Assembly: GCA_018394295.1 (NCBI GenBank)
Contig: CP074573.1
Location: 1,991,156-2,055,155 of the forward strand
Length of the DNA: 64,000 bases
From: Mycoplasmatota bacterium
GTDB lineage: Bacteria > Bacillota_I > Bacilli_A > Haloplasmatales > Haloplasmataceae
Reading direction: 5' to 3'
Shown: positions 52,408 through 61,274 of the stretch, in pieces
Numbering within the stretch: position 1 is the stretch's first letter
How the letters are laid out: every line of letters starts with the position of its first letter
Notes under the pieces: model-generated
Database searches by the model: none
Seen by the model: the letters and a program-made list of their open reading frames with translations, nothing else
Told to the model about the DNA's origin: nothing
Translations under genes and position numbers: made by a program

Positions 52408-53871
52408 ATGAGAAAATATGATAGTCAAGTCCAAATGATTCGCTACGAAGTCATTAAAGAAATCGCAAAGCGTGTTATTAATGGTAATTTTGATAAAACA
52501 AGATATAAAATTCCTAAAGAAATTATTAGTGGAGATAAACCCATCTCAAGATGCTGTGTATATAAAGAACGTGAAATCATTTCAGAACGAATCAATTTTG
52601 CAGCAGATGATATACTTCAAGAAAATAATATAATTGAAATTATTGATATTGCTTGTGATGAATGCCCCGCTGAACGGTATAAAGTAACCGAAGCTTGTAG
52701 AGGATGTGTAGCTCATAAATGCATACAGGCTTGTCCTGTGAATGCCATTACCTTACTCAATGGTAAAGCAATAATTAATAATGATAAATGTATTAGTTGT
52801 GGTAGATGTCGTAAGGCTTGCCCGTATAATGCGATATCAGACGTTTTAAGACCCTGTATGAAAGCTTGTGCAAGTAAAGCAATTGACATTACCCAAGAAA
52901 ATAAAGTCAGTGTCAACCGCGATAAATGCACTAGCTGTGGTGCTTGTGTTTACCAATGCCCCTTCGGTGCGGTAACTGATAGAAGTGAAATCATCCCTAT
53001 ACTAAATGCACTTGAAGCATCTAAAAAGGATTTAGGTAAAAATGTTTATGCTGTCATTGCACCATCTATTGCAAGTCAGTATAATATTAAGATTAACAAA
53101 ATAGTGAATGCAATTAAGAAAATGGGATTCAAAGATGTCATTGAAGCTTCACTAGGTGCTGATATTGTGGCTTATTATGAAGCACAGGAATTTGTTGAAT
53201 CAGTTGTTAATAATAATCAACCTTGTCTCATGACATCTTGTTGCCCATCCTTTGTATATCATGTTAAAAATAACTATCCTGAATTAGCGCCTTACTTATC
53301 TACGATGGTTTCGCCGATGATTGCTATGTCAAGATTGATTAGAAAAACAGATTCAAACGCTGTTATTGTTTTCATAGGTCCTTGTACCTCTAAGAAGGTA
53401 GAAAAAAGAGAAGATGACATCAAAGATGCAACTGATTACGTGATGACCTTTGAAGAGTTAGATGCACTAATCGATGCCTATGGAATAACTATTCAAGATT
53501 GTGAAGACGATAAACTAGATAATGCTTCCTATTTCGGTCGTTTATTTGCACGTACTGGTGGGGTAAAAGATGCTGTTGAGGAAGTAATTAAAGAATTAGA
53601 CCTAACTGATATTCCTTTCAATCCTATCGTTTGTAATGGAATTAATGAAATTGATAAAGCACTCAAACTTTTGAAACTAAAAAAGAACAAATTCAATTTT
53701 ATAGAAGGAATGGCTTGTATTGGAGGATGCATTGGTGGTGCTGTTTGTTTAACACATAAAGAAAATAAATTAGTTGATCAATATGCTAAGCTAGCAATTG
53801 AAAAGAAAGTAAGTGATTCTTTAAGGGTTTTAGACTTAGAAAAACTTCAATTACATCGTAATAATCATTAA
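52408..53871 (+). CDS. [FeFe] hydrogenase, group B-like, ferredoxin-rich
   Basis: The 487-residue protein has several [4Fe-4S] motifs in its first 200 residues (CRGCVAHKCIQACP, CISCGRCRKACP, CMKACASKA, CTSCGACVYQCP) and a catalytic domain with TSCCPSF near 277, GPCTSKK near 325 and MACIGGCIGG near 434, giving the H-cluster ligands. The long N-terminal region without the histidine-ligated cluster and the short L3 fit group B hydrogenases of anaerobic Bacillota. It would evolve or take up H2 with ferredoxin. HydE/F/G maturases are not in the window and must be elsewhere if it is active. AAGGAGAG precedes the ATG; it ends the operon with a strong terminator. Confidence 0.9.
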   Translation: MRKYDSQVQMIRYEVIKEIAKRVINGNFDKTRYKIPKEIISGDKPISRCCVYKEREIISERINFAADDILQENNIIEIIDIACDECPAERYKVTEACRGCVAHKCIQACPVNAITLLNGKAIINNDKCISCGRCRKACPYNAISDVLRPCMKACASKAIDITQENKVSVNRDKCTSCGACVYQCPFGAVTDRSEIIPILNALEASKKDLGKNVYAVIAPSIASQYNIKINKIVNAIKKMGFKDVIEASLGADIVAYYEAQEFVESVVNNNQPCLMTSCCPSFVYHVKNNYPELAPYLSTMVSPMIAMSRLIRKTDSNAVIVFIGPCTSKKVEKREDDIKDATDYVMTFEELDALIDAYGITIQDCEDDKLDNASYFGRLFARTGGVKDAVEEVIKELDLTDIPFNPIVCNGINEIDKALKLLKLKKNKFNFIEGMACIGGCIGGAVCLTHKENKLVDQYAKLAIEKKVSDSLRVLDLEKLQLHRNNH

Positions 53872-53874
53872 GTA

Positions 53875-53903
53875 AAAAACGAGTTAAATTAACTCGTTTT
53901 TTT
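53875..53903 (+). terminator. Terminator of the hydrogenase operon
   Basis: AAAAACGAGTTA pairs with TAACTCGTTTTT around AAT with a T run, directly after the stop. Confidence 0.9.
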
Positions 53904-53968
53904 AAGTATTTTTATACAAGATAGATAGAATCAATTACTTAACTAAATAAAATATTTTAATTCTAATG

Positions 53969-54003
53969 ACATAAAAAACGAACGTATTCGTTCATTTTTT
54001 ATG
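53969..54003. terminator. Second long hairpin behind the hydrogenase operon
   Basis: ACATAAAAAACGAACG pairs with CGTTCATTTTTTATGT with one mismatch, then TACCC. It may back up the terminator at 53875 or end an opposing transcript. The remaining sequence between 53904 and 54153 shows no gene. Confidence 0.65.
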
Positions 54004-54153
54004 TTACCCGTCATATAAAAAGTATTTCTAGTTTATTCTATTCAAATACAAATATATTTGATATCAAAAAATAGAATCTATGGTATAAAGTGATATGCTT
54101 TTATTGAATTAATGTATGATTTAGGTGTATAAATCAAAACCTAATATGAGGTG

Positions 54154-54567
54154 ATGATCTTGGAATATTTTGATGAATTAAAAAAAGTAGATCAAAATTT
54201 TGATAATGTCCTAGGTCTATATTTTAATAATCCAAATCAAAAGTCTTATTTAATTTGCTTAGCGAATCAAAAATATAATGGATTAAATGAAAAAGAAGAA
54301 ATATCATATTATTTAGACATTATAGTTTCATTAATATCAGATTATAAAAATGGTATTTATAAAAAAATACCAGTTAGGACTATTTTATACCTTATTTCCA
54401 CTTTGTCCTATTTTGTTTATCCTAGAAGATCTTTTATAGATCAAGTACCTGGTGTTCAAATCGTCAAGAAAATAGGACTTATAAAATTCTTAATTCATTC
54501 TGTTAGAAAAGATTTAATTAAGTATGCAATTTGGAAAAGTAATCACGAAAACATCGTGGAAGTATAA
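54154..54567 (+). CDS. YkvA-like (DUF1232-type) small protein, divergent
   Basis: The product of about 137 residues has a mostly polar N-terminal half, a hydrophobic segment KIPVRTILYLISTLSYFVYP near 75-93, and then VPGVQIVKKIGLIKFLIHSVRKDLIKY. This resembles YkvA/DUF1232, in which TILYLIAALLYFISPIDLIPD is the core; here the IPD turn is altered to IDQVPG. Function of the family is unknown. The start is uncertain: ATG 54154, GTG 54151 or TTG 54160, the last best placed behind GAGGTGAT. It stands alone, convergent with the ankyrin gene. Confidence 0.55.
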   Translation: MILEYFDELKKVDQNFDNVLGLYFNNPNQKSYLICLANQKYNGLNEKEEISYYLDIIVSLISDYKNGIYKKIPVRTILYLISTLSYFVYPRRSFIDQVPGVQIVKKIGLIKFLIHSVRKDLIKYAIWKSNHENIVEV

Positions 54568-54577
54568 AACAATGAAC

Positions 54578-54606
54578 ATATGGTTTCTATATAGGAACCA
54601 TATTTT
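54578..54606 (+). terminator. Terminator of the YkvA-like gene
   Basis: ATATGGTTTC and GAACCATAT pair around CTATATAG, followed by TTTTAATT. Confidence 0.65.
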
Positions 54607-54636
54607 AATTTATATCAATTCTCTTAAATTGTAAAG

Positions 54637-54681
54637 AAAAAACTATAAAGTAAAAACCAATAATCCTGGTCCACTTTATAG
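54637..54681 (-). terminator. Terminator of the ankyrin gene
   Basis: On the minus strand CTATAAAGT pairs with ACTTTATAG, with an inner CCA/TGG, followed by TTTTTTC. It lies 18 nt beyond the stop at 54699. Confidence 0.7.
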
Positions 54682-54698
54682 ATCTAATGTTAAAATAT

Positions 54699-55304
54699 TT
54701 ATTTTTTTAATTGTTTATATTTTTTTAATAACTTCACGATTTTGTAATTTCCACATTTTGTAGCTAATATAATTGCATCATCTTTATCATTGTCAACATA
54801 ATCAATATTACTATGATATTCTAAGAGTAACTCCACAATTTCAAAATACCCTTTTGCTGATGAGATTAATAAAGGAGTATCATTGTTCTTATCAGCTATA
54901 TCAACAGATGCCCCATGTTCTAGTAGCAATCGCACTACCTCTACATGACGATTTAAGGTTGCAAACATTAAAGCTGAATTCCCCATATAATTAGTTACAT
55001 CTAAATCCGCCCCATAATCAATTAGTAATTTAACAACATGGTAATACCCATAACGAGCCGCTTCTATTAAAGCAGTGTTCCCGTAAGCATATTTACTTTT
55101 TCTAAACCCATTAATATCTGCACCTAAATCTAATAAGGTTAAAATCATATTATAATCTCCTAATTCTGCAGAAATAGTCAAAATTGGGTCTCCATCAATT
55201 TCTATGTTAACCTCACCTGTAGATTTGATGAATTCAATTTTCTTAGTAAATTCCACAATACTATCTAATGTTTGAAAGTTATTTGTATGTTTATATAGAA
55301 GCAA
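54699..55304 (-). CDS. Ankyrin-repeat protein, 201 residues
   Basis: After about 45 N-terminal residues the protein is a run of ankyrin repeats of 33 residues: YNMILTLLDLGADINGF, GNTALIEAARYGYYHVVKLL, GNSALMFATLNRHVEVVRLL, NDTPLLISSAKGYFEIVELL, and a last partial one. Such repeats bind other proteins. No signal peptide or enzyme domain is present, so it is probably a cytoplasmic adaptor of unknown role. Translation seems to begin at TTG 55304 with GGGGGA 6 nt upstream. It stands alone. Confidence 0.85.
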   Translation of the reverse strand: MLLYKHTNNFQTLDSIVEFTKKIEFIKSTGEVNIEIDGDPILTISAELGDYNMILTLLDLGADINGFRKSKYAYGNTALIEAARYGYYHVVKLLIDYGADLDVTNYMGNSALMFATLNRHVEVVRLLLEHGASVDIADKNNDTPLLISSAKGYFEIVELLLEYHSNIDYVDNDKDDAIILATKCGNYKIVKLLKKYKQLKK

Positions 55305-55459
55305 TTATAATCCCCCATTCTAAGAAAGATGCATTAAAAACAACGATATATTTATATAATACAACAAAAAAGAAGATAAAACAATCTTTTTTTATCTTAC
55401 TTAAATAAGTATTTTTTAATAAAATAATATTAATAAACCCTTTACAATATTAAAGAATA

Positions 55460-56674
55460 TTATAAAAGATGTAAAATTTTATAAATATCTTCGTTCAACT
55501 TCTTATATTGTCTATACTTTTTCGTGTTCCAATAATGATCAAGTAATAAAAAAGTATAATATTGGTATTCAGTTTTGAAAATCTGCTGTTTTATATCAGG
55601 AATTATGTATGTTTCAATGAGATGAAAAAAATGATCCTTTTCAAGTTCTTTAAAAAATAATATGGTGAATATATTCTCTTTCTTTTCATCCAAATCATTA
55701 ACAAAATCTAAATTAATATTTTTACCAATTTTTAATAAACATTTAAGATACATATAATTGGTAAAAGAATATTCCTTTGAAGTATTATCATTTATGATAC
55801 GTTCAAAATAACTTTTTGCTTGTTCATATTTTTTTAAATAGTAAGTACTATAGCCTAAATGAAAAAACAAACGTGAATAATCTTCACTTAATTCTATTAT
55901 TTTATATTGATTAATAATACGTTTTGTTCTATTGAATACATCTAGATAATGTTTATCAATCAGTAAAATTTCATTTATCATTAACTCACATCGAATCATC
56001 CGGGCGATATTTCCTTTTTGCAAAAATTTATCTACTGCTTGATACAAATAACTGAGTGCTTTAGAATAATTAAATTCATAATAATAACACCAACCATTGA
56101 AATAATCAACGAACCCATCCGTTTGATTTAATTGATATTTTTTATTGAACTTAATGATATTGATCTTTTTCCCTTCTAGATAAATTTTAAAATAATTACT
56201 TAAATAGATAAAACATAATTGACATTTTTGATGACATACTGGATAAAAGTATGTTAAATTATTAATCATATCTCGGCATTTATTATATTCACGATTAATG
56301 AATCTTAATACAAGTTCAAGTATTAATAATTCATACATACGAATGACATTTTGATTTTCTTTTTGAAGTTCATAAGTCTTTTTTATTAATACATTAAGAT
56401 TATCATATTTCAAATATAAAAAAGCATCATATACATCATCTATTAATTGATTAACACGATGATCAATTTCTGAGTCATAAACATAGCTAAGGTTGAAATA
56501 CTTTAGTAATAGATCATAAATTGAAATATGAATTGAGTCATTGCCTCTTTCAATTTTACTAATAACACTTTGGTTATAATTAACACTATTGGACAACTTC
56601 TGTTGAGAGAGGTTCTTTAATTTTCGATTGACTTTTATAATAAATCCTAATTTATACTTTAAATTAGATTCCAT
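55460..56674 (-). CDS. XRE-type regulator with TPR-like C-terminus, second of pair
   Basis: The 404-residue protein starts with an HTH_3 DNA-binding domain (about 5-60: SQQKLSNSVNYNQSVISKIERG) followed by about 330 helical residues in TPR-like pairs (for example DYSRLFFHLGYSTYYLKKYEQAKSYF). This is the plan of RRNPP-type (Rgg/PlcR) peptide-sensing regulators. ATG 56674 is chosen because GGGAGG lies 8 nt upstream; it overlaps the end of the similar gene upstream by 11 nt, so they are cotranslated. No peptide precursor gene was found nearby. A hydrolase or other target is not evident. Confidence 0.85.
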   Translation of the reverse strand: MESNLKYKLGFIIKVNRKLKNLSQQKLSNSVNYNQSVISKIERGNDSIHISIYDLLLKYFNLSYVYDSEIDHRVNQLIDDVYDAFLYLKYDNLNVLIKKTYELQKENQNVIRMYELLILELVLRFINREYNKCRDMINNLTYFYPVCHQKCQLCFIYLSNYFKIYLEGKKINIIKFNKKYQLNQTDGFVDYFNGWCYYYEFNYSKALSYLYQAVDKFLQKGNIARMIRCELMINEILLIDKHYLDVFNRTKRIINQYKIIELSEDYSRLFFHLGYSTYYLKKYEQAKSYFERIINDNTSKEYSFTNYMYLKCLLKIGKNINLDFVNDLDEKKENIFTILFFKELEKDHFFHLIETYIIPDIKQQIFKTEYQYYTFLLLDHYWNTKKYRQYKKLNEDIYKILHLL

Positions 56675-57923
56675 GACAAATTCCTCCCACACGAACTCGT
56701 AAGCAGACCTCGCTAAATTGCTTATACATCAAATATTTACGTTTTTTCCACAAAGTATCTTTCACAAGAGAGAATGCCAGTTTCATGTGCTGATAACAAT
56801 CACTATGTTGAAAAATTTGTTGAAAAAGAAAATTGAAATATTCAACAAATAAATCAATATCAATAAAATCATCATAATTGGAAAATATATCTATAATAAT
56901 TCTATTTTCCTTTATTTGATAGATTTCTTCTTTAAATAGTTGATTCTTATAATGAATGAATTCATCTCTTTGATTTGTTTTTTTAAAACAATAAAACAAA
57001 TAGGCATAATAATAGATTAAATAATCATTATTTATTCGGTTATCGATATTGTCCTTATAATACGGAATTGCATCCTTATATTGTTTTAATCCTAAATAAG
57101 ATGCTCCAATATAAGAATTACATTGAATTCTTAAATTAGGAAGCATTTGAAGTACATATTCATTAAGTGAACAAGCCTCTAAAATGTCTATCGCATCTTG
57201 ATAATTAGAGTCAAAGAAATAGATAAATCCTAGTAACCTCCTTGTTATGACCTCTTTATAGATGTTTCCACTTAATTGATAACGATTAATCAATTCCATA
57301 ATATCATGATGGGATAATCGATATCTTCTTAAAATAATATTATTATAAGCGAAAATATAATGTAAGGCATTATCACTAAGTTCTAAGGACTGTTCTATAA
57401 CACAAGCTTCTCTAAACATATGATCTGCTTCTAAATACTCTCTTTTAAGATGGTAATAATAGCCTTTTAATACTAAAAATATCATAAGAGATTTAGATTC
57501 ATAGACTGCTTCAATTTCCATTAAATACTCTATGTTTTTATTGAATTTTTTTATATTATAGATAAATAAATGATAACATGCTTCAATGAGCTTTTTTAAA
57601 TAGTAATCAGTGACATTCAATTTTAGATAAGAATTAACGCGGTCATAGATTACTTGAATTTCTTTAGCTTTTATTTCATCCATTGAATGATACATTACCA
57701 CTAATGCTTCTTCAAATCGATGGTCTTCAGCATTTAAATAAATGTTAAAACACCTTAAAGCATTATCATAATGTTCTAAGGTTATATTTGAATCACCATT
57801 TTCTATTCTACTTACTGTACTTTGATTCACATGTAAAAGTTGTGCTAATTCATTTTGAGCAAGTTTACGATATTTTCTCTCAGCTTTAATAAACGACCCA
57901 ATTAAAGTCAAATTGTTCATCAT
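56664..57923 (-). CDS. XRE-type regulator with TPR-like C-terminus, first of pair
   Basis: The 419-residue protein has the HTH_3 domain LAQNELAQLLHVNQSTVSRIENG at about 21-43 and a long TPR-like helical region with clear repeat units (IFYNAYNNIILRRYRLSHHD-type helices and SYIGASYLGLKQYKDAIPYY near 270). It is a distant paralogue of the gene it overlaps. The two together may form a hetero-oligomer or respond to related signals. GGGGGT lies about 12 nt before the tandem ATGs, so the exact start is uncertain by one codon. The upstream 190 nt show no small peptide gene. Confidence 0.85.
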   Translation of the reverse strand: MMNNLTLIGSFIKAERKYRKLAQNELAQLLHVNQSTVSRIENGDSNITLEHYDNALRCFNIYLNAEDHRFEEALVVMYHSMDEIKAKEIQVIYDRVNSYLKLNVTDYYLKKLIEACYHLFIYNIKKFNKNIEYLMEIEAVYESKSLMIFLVLKGYYYHLKREYLEADHMFREACVIEQSLELSDNALHYIFAYNNIILRRYRLSHHDIMELINRYQLSGNIYKEVITRRLLGFIYFFDSNYQDAIDILEACSLNEYVLQMLPNLRIQCNSYIGASYLGLKQYKDAIPYYKDNIDNRINNDYLIYYYAYLFYCFKKTNQRDEFIHYKNQLFKEEIYQIKENRIIIDIFSNYDDFIDIDLFVEYFNFLFQQIFQHSDCYQHMKLAFSLVKDTLWKKRKYLMYKQFSEVCLRVRVGGICHGI

Positions 57924-58075
57924 TATTGATTTGAACCCCCATTACTTAATTATAGTTTTCAAACCTTTTTTATAAATATTCGATATACCCCCTGTTATTA
58001 TCCCTTATCTATTTTACAATATTTTCCAGAAAAATTCAACTTTCACTTTGTTTATACTAATCAAATAAAGTTAAA

Positions 58076-58102
58076 AAACTTTCCTTATAAGTAAGGAAAG
58101 TT
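58076..58102 (-). terminator. Terminator of the flavoprotein gene
   Basis: AAACTTTCCTTA pairs with TAAGGAAAGTTT around TAAG. It lies 16 nt beyond the stop at 58118 on the minus strand. Confidence 0.75.
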
Positions 58103-58117
58103 TAATTTTAGTATAAT

Positions 58118-59194
58118 TTATTCAACAGCTAAAATATCAGTTTCTAACTCATTCATTAAATCTTGAACTTTAACAATTTTATTAATTCGATGAGCAGTAT
58201 CTCCACAGAAAAATAATCCATTATCAACATCGCCCTTTACTGCTTCAATTAATTTCTGTGAAATACAGTAAGGAATGTTGACTCTATCACAATGATCTAA
58301 ACTTAAACAACCATAACATTGCTCACTCAAAACATTTTCATGTTTGATTTTTTCAACTAACTGATTTGAAATTGCTCGTCCAGGTAAGCCAACAGGACTT
58401 TTAACAAGCTCTATTTGATTTTTTGAGCAGTTTACATACATTTTCTTAAAATTCTCATGTGCATCACATTCCTCTGTCGCAATAAAACGTGTTGCCATTT
58501 GGACACCACTTGCGCCTAATTTTAAGAAATGCGCAATATCAGCTCCTGTGTAAATTCCCCCTGCAACAACAACAGGAATCTGTTTATCATATTTTTCTTC
58601 ATAAAATTTAACTTCATTTAAAACCTCTAATAATACCTGATCTAAATCAACTGAGTTATTTTGTAGTTGATCTAAGGAGAACCCTAAATGGCCACCTGCT
58701 TTAGGTCCTTCAATTACAACCATATCTGCAGTTGTTTTTGACTTTCGATCCCAAACTTTTAATATTGTCTTAGCTGATCTTAAGGACGATACAATCGGAG
58801 CTATTTTGACTTTACTATTTTTTACAAGTTCTGGTAATTTTGTTGGTAAACCAGCACCAGATATGATTAAATCAATGCCTGATTGAATCGCAGTTTCAAC
58901 GTACTTTTCATAATTAGTTAATGCTACCATTATATTTAAACCAATAATACCATCTTTAACATCTTTTTTAGCCTTTTTAATATGTTTTCTTAATGCAATT
59001 AAATTTGCATTTATAGGATTTTGTTTAAATCCTTCTTCATCATATCCAATTTGTGCAGATGATATCACCCCAATTCCTCCAGCATTCGTAACTGCTGTTG
59101 CTAATTTTGAGCGTGAGACGCCAACTCCCATTCCACCTTGAATTATGGGTAATCTAGCGATTAGTTCTCCTATTTTAAGTGGTTTTATATTCAT
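58118..59194 (-). CDS. Nitronate monooxygenase-like NAD(P)H-dependent flavoprotein
   Basis: The 358-residue TIM-barrel protein has IIQGGMGVGVSRSKLATAV at about 17-36, SGAGLP near 132, GPKAGGHLG near 185, and VVVAGGIYTGADIAHFLKLGA near 232, followed by GVQMATRFIATEEC. These FMN and phosphate-binding blocks define the NMO/2-nitropropane dioxygenase and FabK superfamily. A Cys-rich segment CYGCLSLDHCDRVNIPYC near 313 is seen in a clostridial branch and may bind a metal or cluster. Oxidation of nitronates or an enoyl-ACP-reductase role cannot be separated here. AGGAGAT precedes the ATG. Confidence 0.85.
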   Translation of the reverse strand: MNIKPLKIGELIARLPIIQGGMGVGVSRSKLATAVTNAGGIGVISSAQIGYDEEGFKQNPINANLIALRKHIKKAKKDVKDGIIGLNIMVALTNYEKYVETAIQSGIDLIISGAGLPTKLPELVKNSKVKIAPIVSSLRSAKTILKVWDRKSKTTADMVVIEGPKAGGHLGFSLDQLQNNSVDLDQVLLEVLNEVKFYEEKYDKQIPVVVAGGIYTGADIAHFLKLGASGVQMATRFIATEECDAHENFKKMYVNCSKNQIELVKSPVGLPGRAISNQLVEKIKHENVLSEQCYGCLSLDHCDRVNIPYCISQKLIEAVKGDVDNGLFFCGDTAHRINKIVKVQDLMNELETDILAVE

Positions 59195-59225
59195 TTTAAT
59201 TATCTCCTATCTATGTTGTGTAATC

Positions 59226-59278
59226 TTTGATGTACTACAATATAATTATAACGCAATTATAATAGTTTGTACATCAAA
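59226..59278. promoter_or_regulatory. Imperfect palindrome upstream of the flavoprotein gene, candidate operator
   Basis: TTTGATGTAC (59226-59235) is matched by GTACATCAAA (59269-59278), with further partial symmetry inside around two TATAAT-like boxes. It lies 32-84 nt upstream of the ATG at 59194 and overlaps the likely promoter, as expected for a repressor site. Confidence 0.45.
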
Positions 59279-59420
59279 ATATTTGATATTCAAAATATTA
59301 AGCGGTATCATCTACAATTTATATTCTTTCAAATAATAAAACTATTATTAACAAAATTACTTGTCGAAATATAAACAATTATAATGGTTGGTAATTTGTA
59401 ACATGCATTAAAAAAACAAA

Positions 59421-59448
59421 AAGGTAAGATTAAATAAAATCTTACCTT
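59421..59448 (-). terminator. Strong minus-strand terminator far from any stop codon
   Basis: AAGGTAAGATT pairs with AATCTTACCTT, and the minus strand continues with TTTTTGTTTTTTT. The nearest leftward gene ends about 370 nt upstream at 59820. Confidence 0.75.
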
Positions 59449-59819
59449 AATATGCACCCCTAATCACCTTCAATTACAAGAGGTAAATTAAATCTAGAAA
59501 CAAACCTCTGAAGTATTCATTCATAATTTAACTTGATAACCCTAATTATCCATTATTTAATAATGGTTTGATGCTCTTAATGAACTTAGGAGAAACTTCA
59601 TTATGGTTTAAAACAAATTAATCATACAACTTGATAATTTAAGAATGAGCAGAGCCCTATGGTGAGGAAAATCAAATATTTTGTTACAGGAAACTAATAA
59701 TCATTAGGGTTGTAACGAAATACTAATACACCATCCTTCTTGAAAATCATAAATAATTAATTGAAGTTAATTATTAGAGTTGCACATCACTATAAAATAT
59801 GCGAATAAACAATTAAATA

Positions 59820-61148
59820 TTAGTGTTTTTGATAAATTTTTAAGTTTAATAGGTCATCTTTAATAGAGTGTCTGTATATCTCAACAATTCCTAAGATTGA
59901 ATAAAAGATTAATCCGAAATAAAAATAATCAAAACTTACATCTACTTGTTGATGAGATAAGGCACCAATAATACTAATAGTACTACACAAGACAAAAGTA
60001 TCTCTTGGTTTAAATAATACTCTAAGCCATCTTAAGACCACAATTAAAAATAAAATAAGTCCTACAATCCCTAAGGTTGCACCAATTTGAATGATAAAAT
60101 TATGATAATGACCAGACGTTGTTCCTAAATAATGATTAATCATGTACTTACTTGATTTAATACCATCACCAAACCATTTGTTTTCTAAAAATCTGTTCCA
60201 TCCTAATTCATAAAGTGAAAATCTCCCATTATCATTCACAAATTCTTTGGTTAAATATTTATCTTTAACTAGATTAAAGTAAAGATTAAACCGCTCATTC
60301 TTATAGATGATTATACATATTCCAGCAATAATCGTTCCAAAACGTAATAGGAATCTTTTTCTAACTAGTAATAAGATAAATAAGAGAAGTGAGAAAGCAA
60401 ATCCTAAAATTGCACCCCGAGAAAGAGTCAATAATAATCCGAAAATATTAAGTAAATCTAATAAAAAATAGCCGATATAATAATGTTTTTTATCTAAATA
60501 CTTATATAAGGCAATAGGAATAAGTAATACAAATATGACAGCGATAAAATTAGAATAACTAAATCCAAGGTCAACTAAATTCTTACTGTGTATGACCTTT
60601 TCAAATCCGTAGATATGGTAATTATAAAAGATTTCAGCTGATAATGTAAGCATTATAAAAGTTGCTATTTTTGAGATATCTAATAAGTGATGTTTTTTCA
60701 CTTTAAAGCGTCCATTCGTGATAATATAATAAATGGCATACCCTTCAATGACAGCCATTAAACCATAGATACCAAAACTTTTAACAGGGGTCCATAGTAG
60801 GGATAATAATTGATAAAGAAAATATACAACCAATGGAATGAATAATTTTCCCATGGCAAAATATTTATTTTTGATATTAACTAATAATACATAAAAAAAC
60901 AAAATGATAACTAAACTATAATCAATTTTAAAAGCACTGTCATTTTGTAAACTCATAATTGAGAATATACAGACAACCACAAAATAGGAAATCGATTTTT
61001 GTTTAATCATTAAATACAGAAAAATTAAACAATATACGATAAATGCATATTTATAATCATCTGTCTTATAAAACCAACAGTTTAATGTCACAATCATTAA
61101 AAATAACAACTGTAATTCTAGTTTATATTTCTTTAGTAATTTCATCAT
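59820..61148 (-). CDS. O-antigen ligase/polymerase-like membrane protein
   Basis: The 442-residue protein has about twelve membrane spans and one large outside loop at about 255-340 containing NGRFSLYELGWNRFLENKWFGDG and then SGHYHNFIIQIGATLGIVG. That loop with its NxR...W pattern and the following His-Asn pair is typical of the Wzy_C/O-antigen ligase family, which polymerise or attach lipid-linked polysaccharide on the outer face of the membrane. In a Gram-positive setting it is likely a capsule or teichuronic-type polymerase. AGAGGT precedes two ATGs. It follows the GT2 gene on the same strand after 126 nt and a hairpin. Confidence 0.88.
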   Translation of the reverse strand: MMKLLKKYKLELQLLFLMIVTLNCWFYKTDDYKYAFIVYCLIFLYLMIKQKSISYFVVVCIFSIMSLQNDSAFKIDYSLVIILFFYVLLVNIKNKYFAMGKLFIPLVVYFLYQLLSLLWTPVKSFGIYGLMAVIEGYAIYYIITNGRFKVKKHHLLDISKIATFIMLTLSAEIFYNYHIYGFEKVIHSKNLVDLGFSYSNFIAVIFVLLIPIALYKYLDKKHYYIGYFLLDLLNIFGLLLTLSRGAILGFAFSLLLFILLLVRKRFLLRFGTIIAGICIIIYKNERFNLYFNLVKDKYLTKEFVNDNGRFSLYELGWNRFLENKWFGDGIKSSKYMINHYLGTTSGHYHNFIIQIGATLGIVGLILFLIVVLRWLRVLFKPRDTFVLCSTISIIGALSHQQVDVSFDYFYFGLIFYSILGIVEIYRHSIKDDLLNLKIYQKH

Positions 61149-61247
61149 CTTAACCTCTATATAATTGCTTATTCTATTATATCATTAATTTACAGATAAA
61201 TTGTTTTTCTAAAGTGATTTTTTATATAAATAAACATACAGAATAGA

Positions 61248-61274
61248 AAACAGAGTTATTTATACAATAACTCT
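61248..61274 (-). terminator. Hairpin behind the GT2 gene
   Basis: AGAGTTATT pairs with AATAACTCT around TATAC, abutting the GT2 stop on the minus strand, with TGTTTTC after it. Confidence 0.55.

Larger units (their letters stand above)
59195..59819. other. 625-nt non-coding stretch with structured elements
   Basis: No frame with a ribosome site and plausible length is seen. It contains a large imperfect palindrome (59226-59278), a strong minus-strand terminator (59421-59448), a nested stem on the minus strand at about 59465-59512 (CTTCAGAGGT with ACCTCTTGTAATTGAAG) and an AT palindrome at 59752-59775. The stretch from 59449 to 59819 lies between the O-antigen-ligase stop and that terminator and may be a long 3' UTR or an RNA gene. 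Confidence 0.5.

Noticed and set aside
54699-55304. Ankyrin protein as secreted effector
   Set aside because: No signal peptide or secretion-system gene nearby; an intracellular adaptor is the simpler reading.
59640-59675. AGCAGAGCC..TATGGTGAGG resembling part of the group II intron
   Set aside because: Only about nine bases agree with the complete intron (AGCAGAGCCATAG) and no flanking similarity supports an intron remnant.
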